Below, one piece after another: positions 16,271-22,636 of a stretch of DNA of 24,921 nt (positions are counted from its first letter, which is position 1; each line of letters starts with the position of its first letter). A program made the position numbers and the translations under genes. The stretch spans positions 1-24,921 of the forward strand of contig JAEWBT010000044.1 of NCBI GenBank assembly GCA_023391015.1, in the 5' to 3' direction. A model generated the notes under the pieces. That model ran no database searches, was not told where the DNA came from, and saw only the letters and a program-made list of their open reading frames with translations. This DNA comes from Bacteroidota bacterium. GTDB lineage: Bacteria > Bacteroidota > Bacteroidia > Chitinophagales > Chitinophagaceae.

Positions 16271-16300
16271 CAAAAGTAAGGCTTTTACCCAAACGGCCAA
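16271..16300 (-). promoter_or_regulatory. Promoter of the NlpC/P60 gene (TTG-N19-TACTTTTG)
   Basis: On the minus strand TACTTTTG (16271-16278) is preceded by TTG at 16298-16300 with a 19-base spacer, a good match to the Bacteroidota sigma-A consensus. The transcript would have a leader of about 80 bases. Confidence 0.65.
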
Positions 16301-16500
16301 GTATTTTTACGTATCATGGCACGAATTTTGCTTTTCGTAATGCCTTTTTTAAAAAAGCTCGCAACTTTCCGAAAAGTAAGCAGGCGATTTTATAATTTCC
16401 CGCCCTTCGAAAGGATTTATATAGAGCTATTGTAGCAGAGATAATAATTAAGCATCCTTTTTTAATCACTAGAGAGTATAAACTCAAAGGGGCTAAAAGC
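16301..16500. other. AT-rich gap between the NlpC/P60 promoter and the tRNA terminator
   Basis: No gene or recognisable RNA is seen. A 39-codon frame from the ATG at 16316 has no family features and no good promoter. CTTTTTTAAAAAAG near 16343-16356 is a simple palindrome. Confidence 0.4.
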
Positions 16501-16533
16501 AAAAACCCGGCTTCAAATAAAGCCGGGTTTTTT
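16501..16533 (-). terminator. Terminator of tRNA-fMet
   Basis: AAAAACCCGGCTT (16501-16513) pairs perfectly with AAGCCGGGTTTTT (16520-16532) around CAAATA. Read on the minus strand it gives a GC-rich stem and a T-run directly after the tRNA. It is symmetric and could act in both directions. Confidence 0.88.
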
Positions 16534-16534
16534 G

Positions 16535-16606
<72 letters not shown>

Positions 16607-16615
16607 ATGTGAGTG

Positions 16616-16648
16616 CAAATGTACAACCTCATTTCCGGAAAGTCCAAA
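16616..16648 (-). promoter_or_regulatory. tRNA-fMet promoter (TTTG-N21-TACATTTG) with TTTCCGGAAA in the spacer
   Basis: The minus strand has TTTG (16645-16648), a 21-base spacer, and TACATTTG (16616-16623), ending nine bases before the tRNA. The palindrome TTTCCGGAAA (16632-16641) lies in the spacer, where a bound protein or DNA methylation could affect RNA polymerase. Confidence 0.6.
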
Positions 16649-16667
16649 AAAATCTTTTTGCGAAGGC

Positions 16668-16675
16668 TACTTTTG
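16668..16675 (+). promoter_or_regulatory. -7 box TACTTTTG immediately before era
   Basis: An exact TACTTTTG ends five bases before the era ATG at 16681. If the start site is about seven bases downstream, the era mRNA would begin at or next to the ATG, that is, leaderless or nearly so. No -33 TTG stands at the ideal spacing. Confidence 0.5.
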
Positions 16676-16680
16676 AGGCC

Positions 16681-17562
16681 ATGACCGAATTTAAAGCAGG
16701 CTTTGTCAACATCTTCGGCCCGCCCAACGCCGGAAAATCCACCCTTCTGAACGCGCTGCTGGGCGAGCAACTCGTTGCCGTATCGCACAAGGTGCAAACC
16801 ACCCGCCACCGCATCGTTGGCATCCTTAACGACGACGATTATCAAATCATCTTTTCCGACACGCCCGGCATTATTGAGCCTAAGTACAAGCTGCATCAAA
16901 AAATGATGATGAGCGTGAAATCCGCTTTGGAAGACGCCGACGTGGCGATTCTGATGGCTGACATCACTTCCGATCCGGCTGAATTTGACCTTATCCGGGA
17001 TACGCTGAAGCTCAAAGCGCCGGTGATTTTCCTGCTCAACAAAACTGACCTGCTCAAATCGCCGGCTGAGGTAGAAGCCAAAACCGCTTTGTTTCAACAA
17101 CGGTTTCCCCAGTGGAAGGCTCAGCCGGTATCGGCCAAGACAGGTAGCGGACTTAAAGAATTACTTTCTCTAATTCTGGAACGATTACCTGAAGCGCCGC
17201 CCTATTACCCCGACGACAGTATCAGCGACCGACCCGTCCGCTTTTTCGTGTCCGAAATCATTCGCGAAGGCATCTTTCACCTCTATGGCGAAGAAATTCC
17301 TTACCATGCTGCCGTTTTAATCCAATCCTTTGAAGAAAAAGCGACTTTGACAGTCATCAAAGCCGATATCATTGTGAGCCGCGAAACCCAGAAAATGATT
17401 CTGCTGGGCAAGGGCGGCGCGATGATTAAAAAGCTGGGCATCCAAAGCCGCGAAAAAATTGAAGCCTTCTTAGACCGGAAAGTGCATTTGGAACTGTTTG
17501 TAAAAGTGCGGCCCAAGTGGCGCGACAATGAAAATTATCTGCGCGAGTATGGCTATCAGTAG
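16681..17562 (+). CDS. era: GTPase Era
   Basis: A 293-residue GTPase that binds 16S rRNA and assists 30S subunit maturation. The G motifs are in order: G1 GPPNAGKST, G3 DTPGI, G4 NKTDL and G5 SAKTG. The C-terminal KH domain has GKGGAMIKKLGIQSREKIE and ends VKVRPKWRDN. A longer frame to 16609 would add residues encoded by the spacer and the promoter, so the ATG at 16681 (MTEFKAGFVNIFG) is right. It is divergent from tRNA-fMet. A hairpin after a repeated 20-mer follows the stop. Confidence 0.97.
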   Translation: MTEFKAGFVNIFGPPNAGKSTLLNALLGEQLVAVSHKVQTTRHRIVGILNDDDYQIIFSDTPGIIEPKYKLHQKMMMSVKSALEDADVAILMADITSDPAEFDLIRDTLKLKAPVIFLLNKTDLLKSPAEVEAKTALFQQRFPQWKAQPVSAKTGSGLKELLSLILERLPEAPPYYPDDSISDRPVRFFVSEIIREGIFHLYGEEIPYHAAVLIQSFEEKATLTVIKADIIVSRETQKMILLGKGGAMIKKLGIQSREKIEAFLDRKVHLELFVKVRPKWRDNENYLREYGYQ

Positions 17563-17569
17563 CGAGACA

Positions 17570-17621
17570 AAAGACGATAGACAAAAGAGAATACCGTAGG
17601 GGCGAACCTATGTGTTCGCCC
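17570..17621 (+). repeat. 20-mer AAAGACGATAGACAAAAGAG plus hairpin after era
   Basis: The 20-mer at 17570-17589 is identical to 24804-24823 after the S46 peptidase gene. In both places it starts within eight bases of the stop codon and is followed by GTAGG and a hairpin, here GGGCGAAC/GTTCGCCC at 17600-17621. The hairpin may serve as the era terminator, although the downstream T-run is poor. Confidence 0.6.
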
Positions 17622-17726
17622 TTAAAAAAGATCCAAGGACCAGAATTCAAAAGCCAGTCGCCCGGGTATTTTCCGGAAAAATTGCTCTCCAAAAGCGTCT
17701 GCCTCCACCTTATCAAACGCGTAGCT

Positions 17727-17809
17727 CCATCCCGCCCGTGGCGGAACCAACAGCGAAGCGTCCAACCCGCCAACGGCGGGTCCAACGCCCTCTGGGCTTC
17801 AACTCAACA
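17727..17809 (+). repeat. Mini-hairpin array with TCCAAC linkers directly before the symporter start codon
   Basis: The units are GCC-CGT-GGC, AGCGAAGC, CCCGCC-AAC-GGCGGG and GCCC-TCT-GGGC, joined by ACCAAC or TCCAAC and ending in GGGCTTCAACTCA just before the ATG at 17810. The CCGCCCGTGGCGG and CAGCGAAGC modules and the terminal GGGCTTYAACTCA are shared with the array at 7110-7330. One TTTCCGGAAA copy lies upstream at 17670. The frame is open through the array, but the encoded residues do not resemble a protein extension. Confidence 0.7.
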
Positions 17810-19198
17810 ATGGCTGCTCCACACAACCCGCAAACCCGCAAAAGCCGCTTAACGCTTTATATTTTTATTGCGCTGGTCGTAGGTATCGTCCTCGGCACGG
17901 TGCTCAACTACACCTGGCTGGCTCCGGAAAATGAGCAACTGGCAGCGTTGGAGCAAAAAACCACGCTTTATACCCAAAAGCTTTCTGAACTGGACTCTAC
18001 CACCTCGGCCTACCACTCAGTGGCAGCGCAGCGGGCCGTGCTGCAGGAAGAAGCACATACCGTTTCGGCTGGCATCGACAAAAAAGTAGGGCCTTTTCTG
18101 CTGCTAGCTGATCTGTTTCTGCGGCTTATCAAAATGATTGTAGCGCCGCTGGTTTTTTCGACGCTTGTCGTGGGCGTGGCCCGGCTCGGCGACATCCGCG
18201 CCGTGGGGCGTATTGGCGGCAAAACCCTTCTATGGTTTTTTGCCGCGTCTCTATTGAGCCTGCTGCTGGGCATGGTGCTGGTCAATGTTTTTCAACCCGG
18301 AAGCCAGCTGAACCTTCCTTTGCCACCCGCCGACACCCAAACCGGCGTGGCAGCCACTTCGCTGAGTCTGCAAAGTTTTCTATACCACATGGTACCGGCC
18401 TCGGTGATTGATGCGATGGCTAAAAACGAAATCCTGCAAATTGTCATATTTGCCATTCTTTTTGGTATTGCCACAGCGGCCATTGGCGAGAAAGGCGAAA
18501 AAGTAACCGATTTTTTTGACTCGGTTTCCCACGTCATTCTCAAGATGACGAGCTACGTGATGAACACCGCGCCAGTAGCCGTTTTTGGGGCCATGGTGGC
18601 GGTGGTGGCCAAGCAAGGGCCGGGCATCCTGAAAACCTATTCTATTTTTATCGGCGAGTTCTACCTCAGCCTCGGCGTGCTGTGGGCCTTCCTGATTGGG
18701 ATCGGATTCCTCGTAATTGGCCGGCGCGTTTTTACGCTGCTGGGGCGCATCAAAGAGCCGGCGCTGCTGGCCTTCTCCACATCTTCTAGCGAGGCGGCCT
18801 TCCCGCAAACCATGACTGAGCTGGAACGGTTTGGTTGTCCACCCAAAATCGTGTCGTTTGTGTTGCCGCTGGGCTATTCCTTTAATCTCGACGGCTCTAT
18901 GATGTACATGACTTTTGCAACGCTGTTTATCGCGCAGAGCTATGGGATTCACCTGCCTATCGGGGTTCAACTCTCCATGTTGCTGGTTTTGCTGCTCACT
19001 TCTAAGGGCATTGCAGGCGTTCCGCGGGCCTCCTTAGTAGTGATTGCGGGTACCCTGGCCACTTTTAACATTCCGGAAGCGGGCCTTGCTTTGTTGCTGG
19101 GAATCGACCCGCTGCTTGACATGGGACGCTCGGCCACCAACGTGCTGGGCAACTCTATTGCCGCCGCCGGCGTAACCAAATGGGAAAAAATGGATTAA
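17810..19198 (+). CDS. Dicarboxylate/amino acid:cation symporter (DAACS, GltP/DctA family)
   Basis: A 462-residue inner-membrane secondary transporter that should import glutamate, aspartate or C4-dicarboxylates with Na+ or H+. The first helix (LTLYIFIALVVGIVLGTVL) follows a basic N-terminus. MIVAPLVFSTLVVGVARLGD is the typical TM3 region, followed by the hairpin motif STSSSEAAFPQTM, LPLGYSFNLDGSMMY, and the substrate-binding end DMGRSATNVLGNSIAAAGV. An insertion of about 60 residues between the first two helices (about 40-85) is rich in Leu, Gln, Glu and Lys and could form a periplasmic coiled coil. The start follows the hairpin array directly; a frame from 17612 is read through repeats and is unlikely. 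The DedA gene follows 25 bp downstream, probably in one operon. Confidence 0.93.
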   Translation: MAAPHNPQTRKSRLTLYIFIALVVGIVLGTVLNYTWLAPENEQLAALEQKTTLYTQKLSELDSTTSAYHSVAAQRAVLQEEAHTVSAGIDKKVGPFLLLADLFLRLIKMIVAPLVFSTLVVGVARLGDIRAVGRIGGKTLLWFFAASLLSLLLGMVLVNVFQPGSQLNLPLPPADTQTGVAATSLSLQSFLYHMVPASVIDAMAKNEILQIVIFAILFGIATAAIGEKGEKVTDFFDSVSHVILKMTSYVMNTAPVAVFGAMVAVVAKQGPGILKTYSIFIGEFYLSLGVLWAFLIGIGFLVIGRRVFTLLGRIKEPALLAFSTSSSEAAFPQTMTELERFGCPPKIVSFVLPLGYSFNLDGSMMYMTFATLFIAQSYGIHLPIGVQLSMLLVLLLTSKGIAGVPRASLVVIAGTLATFNIPEAGLALLLGIDPLLDMGRSATNVLGNSIAAAGVTKWEKMD

Positions 19199-19223
19199 AG
19201 GCGGTAATTTGCCGCCCAAAATC

Positions 19224-19946
19224 ATGGAAAAAGGCATTATTCAGCAATTCATCGAGTGGATTATTCACAACGGGGGTATTTACGTCCTGTTGTTAATCGT
19301 TTTTGCCGAAACCGGCCTTTTCATCGGCTTTTTTCTGCCGGGAGATTCACTGCTCTTTGCTGCCGGTATCTATGCCGAAGAGCTGGCCGCTACTTTTTTT
19401 AATTCCCACTGGTCGGTGGTGATGATCGCTGTGGCCCTGGCTTCTATTCTGGGAAGCTACGTGGGCTATTGGTTTGGAAAGAAATACGGCGCCAAGCTGT
19501 ATCAGCGTAAAGACACGCTTTTGTTTAAGAAAAAGCACTTGCTCAGCGCACAGGAGTTCTACGAGAAGCACGGCAAAGCCACAGTGATTCTGTCTAAATT
19601 TCTGCCGATTATCCGCACGTTTGCGCCCATCGTTGCTGGTATGGTGGGGATGGAACGCAAATCGTTTACGGCCTCCAACATCCTTGGCTCGGTGCTGTGG
19701 GTCGGCTCGATGATGCTCGGCGGCCACTTCCTGCAGGGATGGGTACTCGACACCTTTGGCTACTCACTCAAAGACCACATCGAAGCCATCGCAATTGTTA
19801 TTGTTGCCATCACCACGCTGCCGGTAATCTTCAAAATGTTTTTTGCAAAAAAGAAATCGCCGGTGCTGGAAGTAACCGAGGATATTATCGAAGACAAGTT
19901 CAAAGTAAATCTGCCCGATACCGACGACCCGCGCAACAGTCAGTAA
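19224..19946 (+). CDS. DedA-family membrane protein (SNARE-associated/VTT domain)
   Basis: A 240-residue polytopic membrane protein of the DedA group, whose members act in undecaprenyl-phosphate or phospholipid flipping and membrane homeostasis. Visible marks are ETGLFIGFFLPGDSLLFAAG near the N-terminus, GSYVGYWFGKKYG, and the conserved motif FLPIIRTFAPIVAGMVGM, followed by a last helix and a charged cytoplasmic tail. The ATG at 19224 begins MEKGIIQQF; an in-frame ATG at 19209 lies too close to the gltP-like stop to need. It is 25 bp after the symporter and probably cotranscribed. A perfect 44-bp palindrome follows the stop. The lipid substrate cannot be read from the sequence. Confidence 0.92.
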   Translation: MEKGIIQQFIEWIIHNGGIYVLLLIVFAETGLFIGFFLPGDSLLFAAGIYAEELAATFFNSHWSVVMIAVALASILGSYVGYWFGKKYGAKLYQRKDTLLFKKKHLLSAQEFYEKHGKATVILSKFLPIIRTFAPIVAGMVGMERKSFTASNILGSVLWVGSMMLGGHFLQGWVLDTFGYSLKDHIEAIAIVIVAITTLPVIFKMFFAKKKSPVLEVTEDIIEDKFKVNLPDTDDPRNSQ

Positions 19947-20002
19947 TCCTGTTTAAAATCATAAATACTGGGAGAAAGCCTTCTTTCATCTCCCCATGAC
20001 CC

Positions 20003-20046
20003 ACAAAAATTTCCGGAAATAAAGCTTTATTTCCGGAAATTTTTGT
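20003..20046. repeat. Perfect 44-bp palindrome containing two TTTCCGGAAA copies
   Basis: Every base from 20003 to 20046 pairs with its mirror about 20024/20025. Each arm contains a complete TTTCCGGAAA (20010-20019 and 20030-20039, 20 bases apart) and the centre is AAGCTT. It is followed by TTTTA and lies 56 bases after the DedA stop, so it may terminate that operon. Because each arm is itself self-complementary, the DNA can form one long hairpin or two small ones. Confidence 0.8.
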
Positions 20047-20084
20047 TTTAGGAAAGTCGCTCCGCACCTTTTCGCCACCCTGCC

Positions 20085-20699
20085 ATGATGTTTGAAAAAT
20101 TCCAAACCGCAACCAACCCATTTACCTTCGAAAGCTTTTTTGCCTATTGCGAAAAGCTTGTCGCCGAAGGCCGCACGTCCGGACCTGATCAGTCGGAGTT
20201 TCTGGTGCAGTTCACCAAACTGAATTTGCAACGTATGAAACGCTGGCATAAAACGGTGGTGCTGGCCGACACGACGCACACAGCGATAGCGCAAACCTGC
20301 CCGCAAAAATGGTTTGTGATTACCGAAGCCTGGTGTGGCGACAGCGCCCAGAACCTGCCGGTTATTGCCCGCATGGCTGAAGCCAGTTCCGGAAAAATTG
20401 ACCTTAAAATCGTGCTGCGCGACGAACACCCGGAGCTGATCGATGCTTACCTCACCAACGGAGGGCGCAGCATTCCAAAGCTGATTTCTTTTGACCCGGA
20501 AAACGGCGTGGAACTGTTTAACTGGGGGCCACGTCCGGCAGGCGCAACAACTCTTTTTAAAGGGTGGAAAGAAGCCCCGGCCGGCCGCGACTTTGAAGCT
20601 TTTGAGAAAGAGCTCCACACCTGGTATGCCCACGACAAAGGCATGGAGGTCCAAACAGAAATCAGTGCGCTGCTCCTGAAAAGCAACGGGCTGATTTAA
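20085..20699 (+). CDS. Thioredoxin-fold protein with a single active-site cysteine
   Basis: A 204-residue protein of the thioredoxin superfamily (resembling the Thioredoxin_9 group). The active-site region reads FVITEAWCGDSAQNLPVI, so the usual CxxC is CGDS, with Cys84 only, and the cis-proline loop is RSIPKLISFD (Pro131). The N-terminal 55 residues are helical and lack a signal peptide, so it is cytoplasmic. With one Cys it cannot run the standard dithiol exchange; bacillithiol- or glutathione-type monothiol chemistry or a non-redox role are possible. Met1 and Met2 are equally good starts. The upstream GCACCTTTTCGCC is a weak relative of TACTTTTGCGCC. Confidence 0.85.
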   Translation: MMFEKFQTATNPFTFESFFAYCEKLVAEGRTSGPDQSEFLVQFTKLNLQRMKRWHKTVVLADTTHTAIAQTCPQKWFVITEAWCGDSAQNLPVIARMAEASSGKIDLKIVLRDEHPELIDAYLTNGGRSIPKLISFDPENGVELFNWGPRPAGATTLFKGWKEAPAGRDFEAFEKELHTWYAHDKGMEVQTEISALLLKSNGLI

Positions 20700-20742
20700 G
20701 TAGGAAAAGCGAGGTGCTTAGTGGGAAAAGGGGGGGCAGCAA

Positions 20743-21987
20743 TCAGGCGTGTACGGCACTTTCTTCCAATGCTTTCACGAACGCTTCCAGGTGCTCGATC
20801 TCCACGTGTTCCATCACCACGATTTTATACCAGCCCGGCTGGCCGGTATGGGTGTCGGGCACCAGTCCAAACCGGGCTGCAAGTGCGGCAGGAACGCCGG
20901 CTGCTTCCAGCGTAATAATGTTCATGCGCGGGTGGCGGTAGTAGGCAACCCCCAGCTTGTCCAGAGCGCGGCAGGCCCAGTTGGTGCGGTACAGCAGCTT
21001 GTTGATTTTCTCTAAATACCCAAACGGCCCGTAAGTCGCCAGAATCATCCAGACGGCAATGGCATTCGCACCGGAGCGGCTGCCGCTTAGGGTAATATCC
21101 ATCCCGGCCACGTATTGCGCTTCCTCGGTATAAACGTGTTGCATCAAGCCTTTGCGGGACAGGAAAATGCCGGTTCCGTAAGGGGCCTGCAACATTTTGT
21201 GTGCGTCGAGCGTAACGGAAGAAACATCCGGATTCCGGAAATCCAGCTTGTTTTCCGGAGCCGAAACAGGGTAGATAAACCCGCCGAAAGCACCATCCAC
21301 ATGCAGGCGAAATTCAACGCCGGCGCGCCGTAAGGCGGTTGTGTACACATCCGGATCGTCCACCGAGCCAAACATCGTCGTCGCCATATTGGCCAACACA
21401 ATAAAGTAGCGCACGCCTTTTTGATGCGCTTCGCGAATGGCAGCTTCCAGCGCTGCTTCGTCGAGGGCGCGGGTCGCATGCTCTACTGGCACCTGCACCC
21501 AGCGCAGGTGGAGGAGGTTGGCTGCTTTCGCAACTGAATAATGGGTGTCGGCAGAGGATAGCAAAGCGATTTCCCCGTGCTTTGCGCCGTATTGGTGGAG
21601 GAACAGGTTGCGATACATCCACGCCGCCTGAATGTTAGCTTCGGTGCCGCCGCTCGCTACGTAGCCGTCGCAGCTATCCGGCTCAGCATGCAGCAAATCT
21701 TCGCTCAGGATGGCAATCACTTCCTGCTCAAGGGCTTGGGTGCCAGCAAAAAACGGTTCGGATTCGCCCAGCGTGTGACAGCCGATGTGGTTGGGATTTT
21801 GCACGTAGGTGCGCAGCAGAGGTGCGTCTTTTAGAAAAGGCGCGCTGTCCTGAAACACTTGTCCATCAAGTCGGGAAGCCGGAATGCCAAGGCAAACGGA
21901 GCTGCTGTAATCGACATTGTGCCGCAGGGCAGTGGTGATTCGTTGGTCTTGTTCGGCGTGGGTAAGTCGTTTCCAGTGTTTCATCAT
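20743..21987 (-). CDS. PLP-dependent group II amino acid decarboxylase family protein
   Basis: A 414-residue fold-type I PLP enzyme of the pyridoxal-dependent decarboxylase family (GAD, histidine, tyrosine and aromatic amino acid decarboxylases). Marks are NPNHIGCHTLGE, VASGGTEANIQAA, the PLP-stacking His149 in SADTHYSVAKAA, Asp231 in HVDGAFGG, and the Schiff-base Lys264 in TLDAHKMLQAPYGTG. It is soluble with no signal peptide. The start at 21985-21987 (or the next ATG at 21984) lies nine bases from a perfect -7 box; the longer frame to 22032 would start upstream of the promoter. The substrate cannot be fixed by eye. It is divergent from an SMR-family exporter. Confidence 0.9.
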   Translation of the reverse strand: MMKHWKRLTHAEQDQRITTALRHNVDYSSSVCLGIPASRLDGQVFQDSAPFLKDAPLLRTYVQNPNHIGCHTLGESEPFFAGTQALEQEVIAILSEDLLHAEPDSCDGYVASGGTEANIQAAWMYRNLFLHQYGAKHGEIALLSSADTHYSVAKAANLLHLRWVQVPVEHATRALDEAALEAAIREAHQKGVRYFIVLANMATTMFGSVDDPDVYTTALRRAGVEFRLHVDGAFGGFIYPVSAPENKLDFRNPDVSSVTLDAHKMLQAPYGTGIFLSRKGLMQHVYTEEAQYVAGMDITLSGSRSGANAIAVWMILATYGPFGYLEKINKLLYRTNWACRALDKLGVAYYRHPRMNIITLEAAGVPAALAARFGLVPDTHTGQPGWYKIVVMEHVEIEHLEAFVKALEESAVHA

Positions 21988-21995
21988 AACAGGCG

Positions 21996-22003
21996 CAAAA
22001 GTA
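21996..22003 (-). promoter_or_regulatory. -7 box TACTTTTG of the PLP decarboxylase gene
   Basis: An exact TACTTTTG on the minus strand, eight bases before the ATG at 21987. This predicts a leader of only a few bases and excludes the longer open frame. Confidence 0.58.
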
Positions 22004-22068
22004 AAATTTGACAATCGCGGCCCCTCTGACATTGCTCAAGCCAAAGCATGATATTTATCAGAAAAAAG

Positions 22069-22129
22069 AGAGATTTTCCGGAAATTCGCGGCCTTCGCAC
22101 CTTTCTTTTCCGGAAAAATTCTCTTTTTA
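22069..22129 (+). promoter_or_regulatory. Terminator-like stem-loop directly before the SMR gene
   Basis: AGAGA plus TTTTCCGGAAA (22069-22084) pairs with TTTTCCGGAAAA plus TCTCT (22106-22124), apart from a two- or three-base bulge. A T-run (22124-22128) follows, and the start codon is at 22133. A hairpin plus T-run in a leader is the form of an attenuator. However, the two palindromes alone would also create such a stem, and the promoter is not known. I see no guanidine-riboswitch motif. Confidence 0.4.
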
Positions 22130-22132
22130 GAA

Positions 22133-22453
22133 ATGGCCTGGTTTTATCTGATTCTCGGCGGCTTGTTTGAAGTGGCCTTTGCTACCTGTCTCAATCTGTC
22201 CAATAATTTCCGGAATTTGGGCTGGACGATTGGCTTTCTGGTAACGGTAAGCATCAGTATGGCTCTGCTCGGCAAGGCATCGCAAACCATCCCGATGGGC
22301 ACGGCCTACGCCGTGTGGACAGGCATCGGCGCGGTTGGAACGGTGCTGATCGGTATTTTCTATTTCAAAGAGCCGGCTACGTTTTGGCGGGTCTTCTTTA
22401 TCTGCACGCTCATTGGCAGCGTAGTGGGGCTGAAAGCGGTGGCTACCCATTAG
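22133..22453 (+). CDS. SMR-family exporter of the SugE/Gdx (guanidinium exporter) subtype
   Basis: A 106-residue protein with four transmembrane helices that works as a dual-topology dimer exchanging a cation for protons. The subtype is shown by GTAYAVWTGIGAVGT, typical of SugE/Gdx rather than EmrE. Functional positions are Glu13 (GGLFEVAFA), Ser42, Tyr59 and Trp62; the usual Trp16 is Phe here. Gdx proteins export guanidinium, and some also export small quaternary ammonium ions. Length and start are standard. It is divergent from the PLP decarboxylase (145 bp between starts) and is preceded by a terminator-like hairpin. Confidence 0.92.
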   Translation: MAWFYLILGGLFEVAFATCLNLSNNFRNLGWTIGFLVTVSISMALLGKASQTIPMGTAYAVWTGIGAVGTVLIGIFYFKEPATFWRVFFICTLIGSVVGLKAVATH

Positions 22454-22467
22454 TGTTTCATGTTTCA

Positions 22468-22524
22468 TGGATTCTGACATTTGGATTTTGGATTTTGAAT
22501 TCTGGATTCTGATGTATGGATTTT
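22468..22524 (+). repeat. Degenerate TGGATTYTG repeats after the SMR gene
   Basis: Five or so copies of TGGATTYTG or GGATTTT follow 15 bases after the stop. The same sequence type appears inverted at 5801-5820 after the M13 peptidase stop. No coding potential is seen between 22454 and 22636. Confidence 0.5.
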
Positions 22525-22574
22525 CCCAAGTCTTTTGCCCTAAAACTTTCCCCCTTTAATTCCCCTGTTCCCCT

Positions 22575-22606
22575 TTTGTCTTTCGGCATTTGTGGTTATA
22601 CTTTTG
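22575..22606 (+). promoter_or_regulatory. Promoter of the S46 peptidase gene (TTTG-N20-TACTTTTG)
   Basis: TTTG at 22575-22578, a 20-base spacer, then TACTTTTG at 22599-22606. It is the best promoter match in the window. The leader to the ATG at 22637 would be about 25 bases, and the longer frame from 22592 begins inside the promoter. Confidence 0.72.
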
Positions 22607-22636
22607 CGCCCACTGATTTCACCCCATAATTTTTTC

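Noticed and set aside
16316..16435. 39-codon frame between the NlpC/P60 gene and the tRNA
   Set aside because: It lacks a good promoter and has no features that separate it from chance.
17612..17809. N-terminal extension of the symporter by 66 residues
   Set aside because: It is read through the hairpin array and the TTTCCGGAAA site, is basic and unconserved in appearance, and the family start fits the ATG at 17810.
22033..22132. Guanidine riboswitch before the Gdx-type gene
   Set aside because: No ACGR loop pairs or other guanidine-class motif could be found. Only the palindrome-based hairpin is visible.
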